Positions 5,329 through 6,428 of a DNA stretch of 6,428 nt are shown in pieces. A model generated the notes under the pieces. The model had not been told where the DNA came from. It made no database searches and was given only the letters and a program-made list of their open reading frames with translations. Position numbers and translations under genes: made by a program. The number at the start of each line of letters is the position of its first letter. Within the stretch, counting starts at the first letter, position 1. Origin of the DNA: JAKVAV01 sp964635965 (GTDB taxonomy: Bacteria; Bacteroidota; Bacteroidia; Flavobacteriales_D; Cryomorphaceae); the NCBI GenBank assembly GCA_964635965.1, contig CAZWQX010000179.1:1-6428 (forward strand). Reading direction: 5' to 3'.

Positions 5329-6238
5329 TATCAAAGTCTACTAAGTCGACAAAAAGCTGAATTCGGCGATCAATTTCTCCTTCGTCCAGATTTAATAGTC
5401 TCTCCGTTCCGAATTCCTCTACAGTGAAACTGGCCATGGCCGACCCCAGTATTACGGCTCGTTTCATATTCTCAAAAGACAGATCTCCTGATTGAGCCAA
5501 ATAACCAATGAATCCGCCGGCAAAGGTATCACCTGCGCCTGTGGGGTCTTTTACTTCTTCTAGCGGAAGGGCCGGGGAGAAAAACATATTTTCATCTGAA
5601 ATTAGTAAGGCGCCGTTCTCCCCTTTTTTGATGACCAAATATTTCGGGCCCATTTGAAGAATCTTTCTTGCCCCCTTAACCAGTGAATACTCCCCGCTAA
5701 GCTGACGTGCTTCTTCGTCATTGATTGTGAGGACGTCAATTTGACTTATTACCTTCTTCAGCGACTCCAAAGAATTGTCCATCCAGAAGTTCATCGTATC
5801 AAGGACAATCATTTTCGGGCGCTTGTTCATTTGGTTTAAAACCTCAAGTTGGACGCCTGGATCCAAATTGCCAAGCATTACAAATTCTGCCTCCTTATAT
5901 GATTCGGGAAGAATGGGTTGGAAGTCTGCGAGTACATTAAGTTGTGTATCTAATGTATCCCTCGTATTCATGTCGTAGTGATACTCTCCCGACCAAAAGA
6001 AGGAATTCTCCCCTTCTTTAATTTGCAGTCCTTCCAGATTAATTCCTTTAGACTCCAAATCCAATAAAAAGGACTTGGGGAAATCATCTCCAACGACAGA
6101 GACAAGGTTAATATTTTCGGTAAGGTAAGATGCGGCAAGCCCGATATAACTGGCTGCGCCTCCTACGATTTTATCAGATTTCCCGAATGGAGTAGCAATC
6201 TTATCAAATGCCACTGTTCCTACAACAATTACACTCAT
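5312..6238 (-). CDS. PfkB/ribokinase-family kinase of unknown substrate
   Basis: A 308-aa kinase of the PfkB superfamily, which transfers phosphate from ATP to the hydroxymethyl group of sugars or nucleosides. The N-terminal substrate-side glycine pair sits in IVGGAASYIGLA (24-35), SVVGDDFP (47-54) follows, and the C-terminal signature DPTGAGDTFAGGFIGYLA (231-248) holds the anion hole and catalytic base Asp237. INDEEARQL (172-180) and LVIKKGENGALL (201-212) are the usual nucleotide-side motifs. The internal TRDTLDTQLNVLADFQPILP (92-111) and LGNLDPGVQ (122-130) resemble a widespread 'sugar kinase' subgroup without a proven substrate, not ribokinase, fructokinase or 6-phosphofructokinase proper. 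ATG 6238 starts directly at the conserved first strand. It converges on rnhA with a 17-bp overlap and is divergent from the tRNA gene. Superfamily membership is firm; the substrate cannot be read from sequence. Confidence 0.93.
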   Translation of the reverse strand: MSVIVVGTVAFDKIATPFGKSDKIVGGAASYIGLAASYLTENINLVSVVGDDFPKSFLLDLESKGINLEGLQIKEGENSFFWSGEYHYDMNTRDTLDTQLNVLADFQPILPESYKEAEFVMLGNLDPGVQLEVLNQMNKRPKMIVLDTMNFWMDNSLESLKKVISQIDVLTINDEEARQLSGEYSLVKGARKILQMGPKYLVIKKGENGALLISDENMFFSPALPLEEVKDPTGAGDTFAGGFIGYLAQSGDLSFENMKRAVILGSAMASFTVEEFGTERLLNLDEGEIDRRIQLFVDLVDFDIILVE

Positions 6239-6241
6239 AAT

Positions 6242-6260
6242 GTGCGTGAAAATTTCGCAC
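6242..6260. repeat. Inverted repeat just upstream of the PfkB gene start
   Basis: Arms GTGCG (6242-6246) and CGCAC (6256-6260) flank a 9-nt AT-rich centre. The repeat begins 3 bp upstream of the kinase ATG on the minus strand, so it would lie over the ribosome-binding region of that mRNA. It could be an operator or a small RNA hairpin affecting initiation. Five-base arms are short enough to be chance. Confidence 0.3.
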
Positions 6261-6267
6261 GAAGATA

Positions 6268-6298
6268 TTGCTTATTCACAAGTTTTGGTGTAATCTTG
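6268..6298 (+). promoter_or_regulatory. Possible promoter of the tRNA-Asn transcript
   Basis: TTG (6268-6270) and TAATCTTG (6291-6298) are separated by 20 bp, an accepted Bacteroidota spacing; the -7 element has one mismatch to TAnnTTTG. Transcription would begin near 6303, about 65 nt before the mature tRNA and inside the hairpin sequence at 6301-6315. A weaker alternative is TATCGTTG at 6326-6333, which has no good upstream partner. Consensus match only. Confidence 0.25.
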
Positions 6299-6300
6299 CA

Positions 6301-6323
6301 CTCCGATTTTCGGAGAGGTTTTT
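6301..6323 (+). terminator. Terminator-like hairpin with T run between the PfkB gene and tRNA-Asn
   Basis: CTCCGA (6301-6306) pairs perfectly with TCGGAG (6310-6315) around a three-base loop and is followed, after AGG, by five T (6319-6323). The shape is that of a short intrinsic terminator on the plus strand, but no plus-strand gene ends here because the PfkB gene is read the other way. It may be a leader hairpin of the tRNA transcript or, on the minus strand, a hairpin far upstream in the kinase leader. The stem is strong; its role is unknown. Confidence 0.4.
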
Positions 6324-6369
6324 CATATCGTTGGAAAATTCCGAAATTCGTTGATCAAAAGATTTCTAT

Positions 6370-6428
6370 TCCTCCTTAGCTCAGCTGGTTAGAGCATCTG
6401 ACTGTTAATCAGAGGGTCCTTGGTTCGA
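6370..6428 (+). tRNA. tRNA-Asn (anticodon GTT), 3' part beyond window
   Basis: The first 59 nt of a tRNA. Acceptor 5' strand TCCTCCT (6370-6376), TA at positions 8-9, D stem GCTC/GAGC (6379-6382 with 6392-6395) around loop AGCTGGTTA, anticodon stem TCTGA/TCAGA (6397-6401 with 6409-6413), loop CTGTTAA with anticodon GTT (6404-6406), variable GGGTC (6414-6418), T stem start CTTGG (6419-6423) and TTCGA (6424-6428). The first base U1 is typical of bacterial tRNA-Asn. The 3' half of the T stem and the acceptor strand, expected to read AGGAGGA, lie outside the window. Confidence 0.96.

Noticed and set aside
5312..6238. Naming the kinase as ribokinase, fructokinase or adenosine kinase
   Set aside because: Only superfamily motifs are certain; substrate-side residues do not let me choose a substrate, so no specific name is given.
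1..6428. CRISPR array, insertion sequence, prophage, toxin-antitoxin or defence island
   Set aside because: No spaced direct repeats, transposase or terminal inverted repeats were seen, and the coding space is filled by recognisable housekeeping genes.

Overview
The window looks like chromosomal housekeeping DNA from a member of the Bacteroidota, probably Flavobacteriales. Three things point there: the gene run acpP-fabF-rnc-(IPExxxVDY family)-pyk, the presence of the IPExxxVDY family (known to me only from Bacteroidota), and promoter-like elements resembling the Bacteroidota TTTG / TAnnTTTG type instead of -35/-10 boxes. Recognisable Shine-Dalgarno sequences are also scarce. The finer placement is inference.

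Layout, left to right. Minus strand, read right to left: acpP (3470-3234), fabF (3220-1967), rnc (1963-1223), an IPExxxVDY protein (1200-769) and the first 256 codons of pyk (769-1, cut by the window edge). Gaps are 13, 3 and 22 bp, and the last junction is a 1-nt TAATG overlap, so this is almost certainly one operon driven from just upstream of acpP. Next to it, also on the minus strand, is an FMN nitroreductase-fold gene (4241-3540) with the substrate-binding triad of iodotyrosine deiodinase. Divergent from it, 26 bp away, is purN (4268-4846), whose stop overlaps the TTG start of rnhA (4843-5328). rnhA converges on and overlaps by 17 bp a PfkB-family kinase (6238-5312, minus). After a 131-bp intergenic region with two hairpin-forming repeats, a tRNA-Asn(GTT) starts at 6370 and runs off the right edge.

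Functionally, acpP and fabF supply fatty acid elongation, rnc and rnhA handle structured RNA and RNA/DNA hybrids, purN makes purines, and pyk closes glycolysis. No mobile element, CRISPR array or obvious defence system is present. I do not see a clearly new system. The points most worth a second look are the deiodinase-like gene sitting between purN and acpP, an Asp-to-Glu change at a metal ligand of pyruvate kinase, an Asn at a catalytic acidic position of RNase III, the uncharacterised IPExxxVDY gene, and two TTG starts at tight gene junctions.
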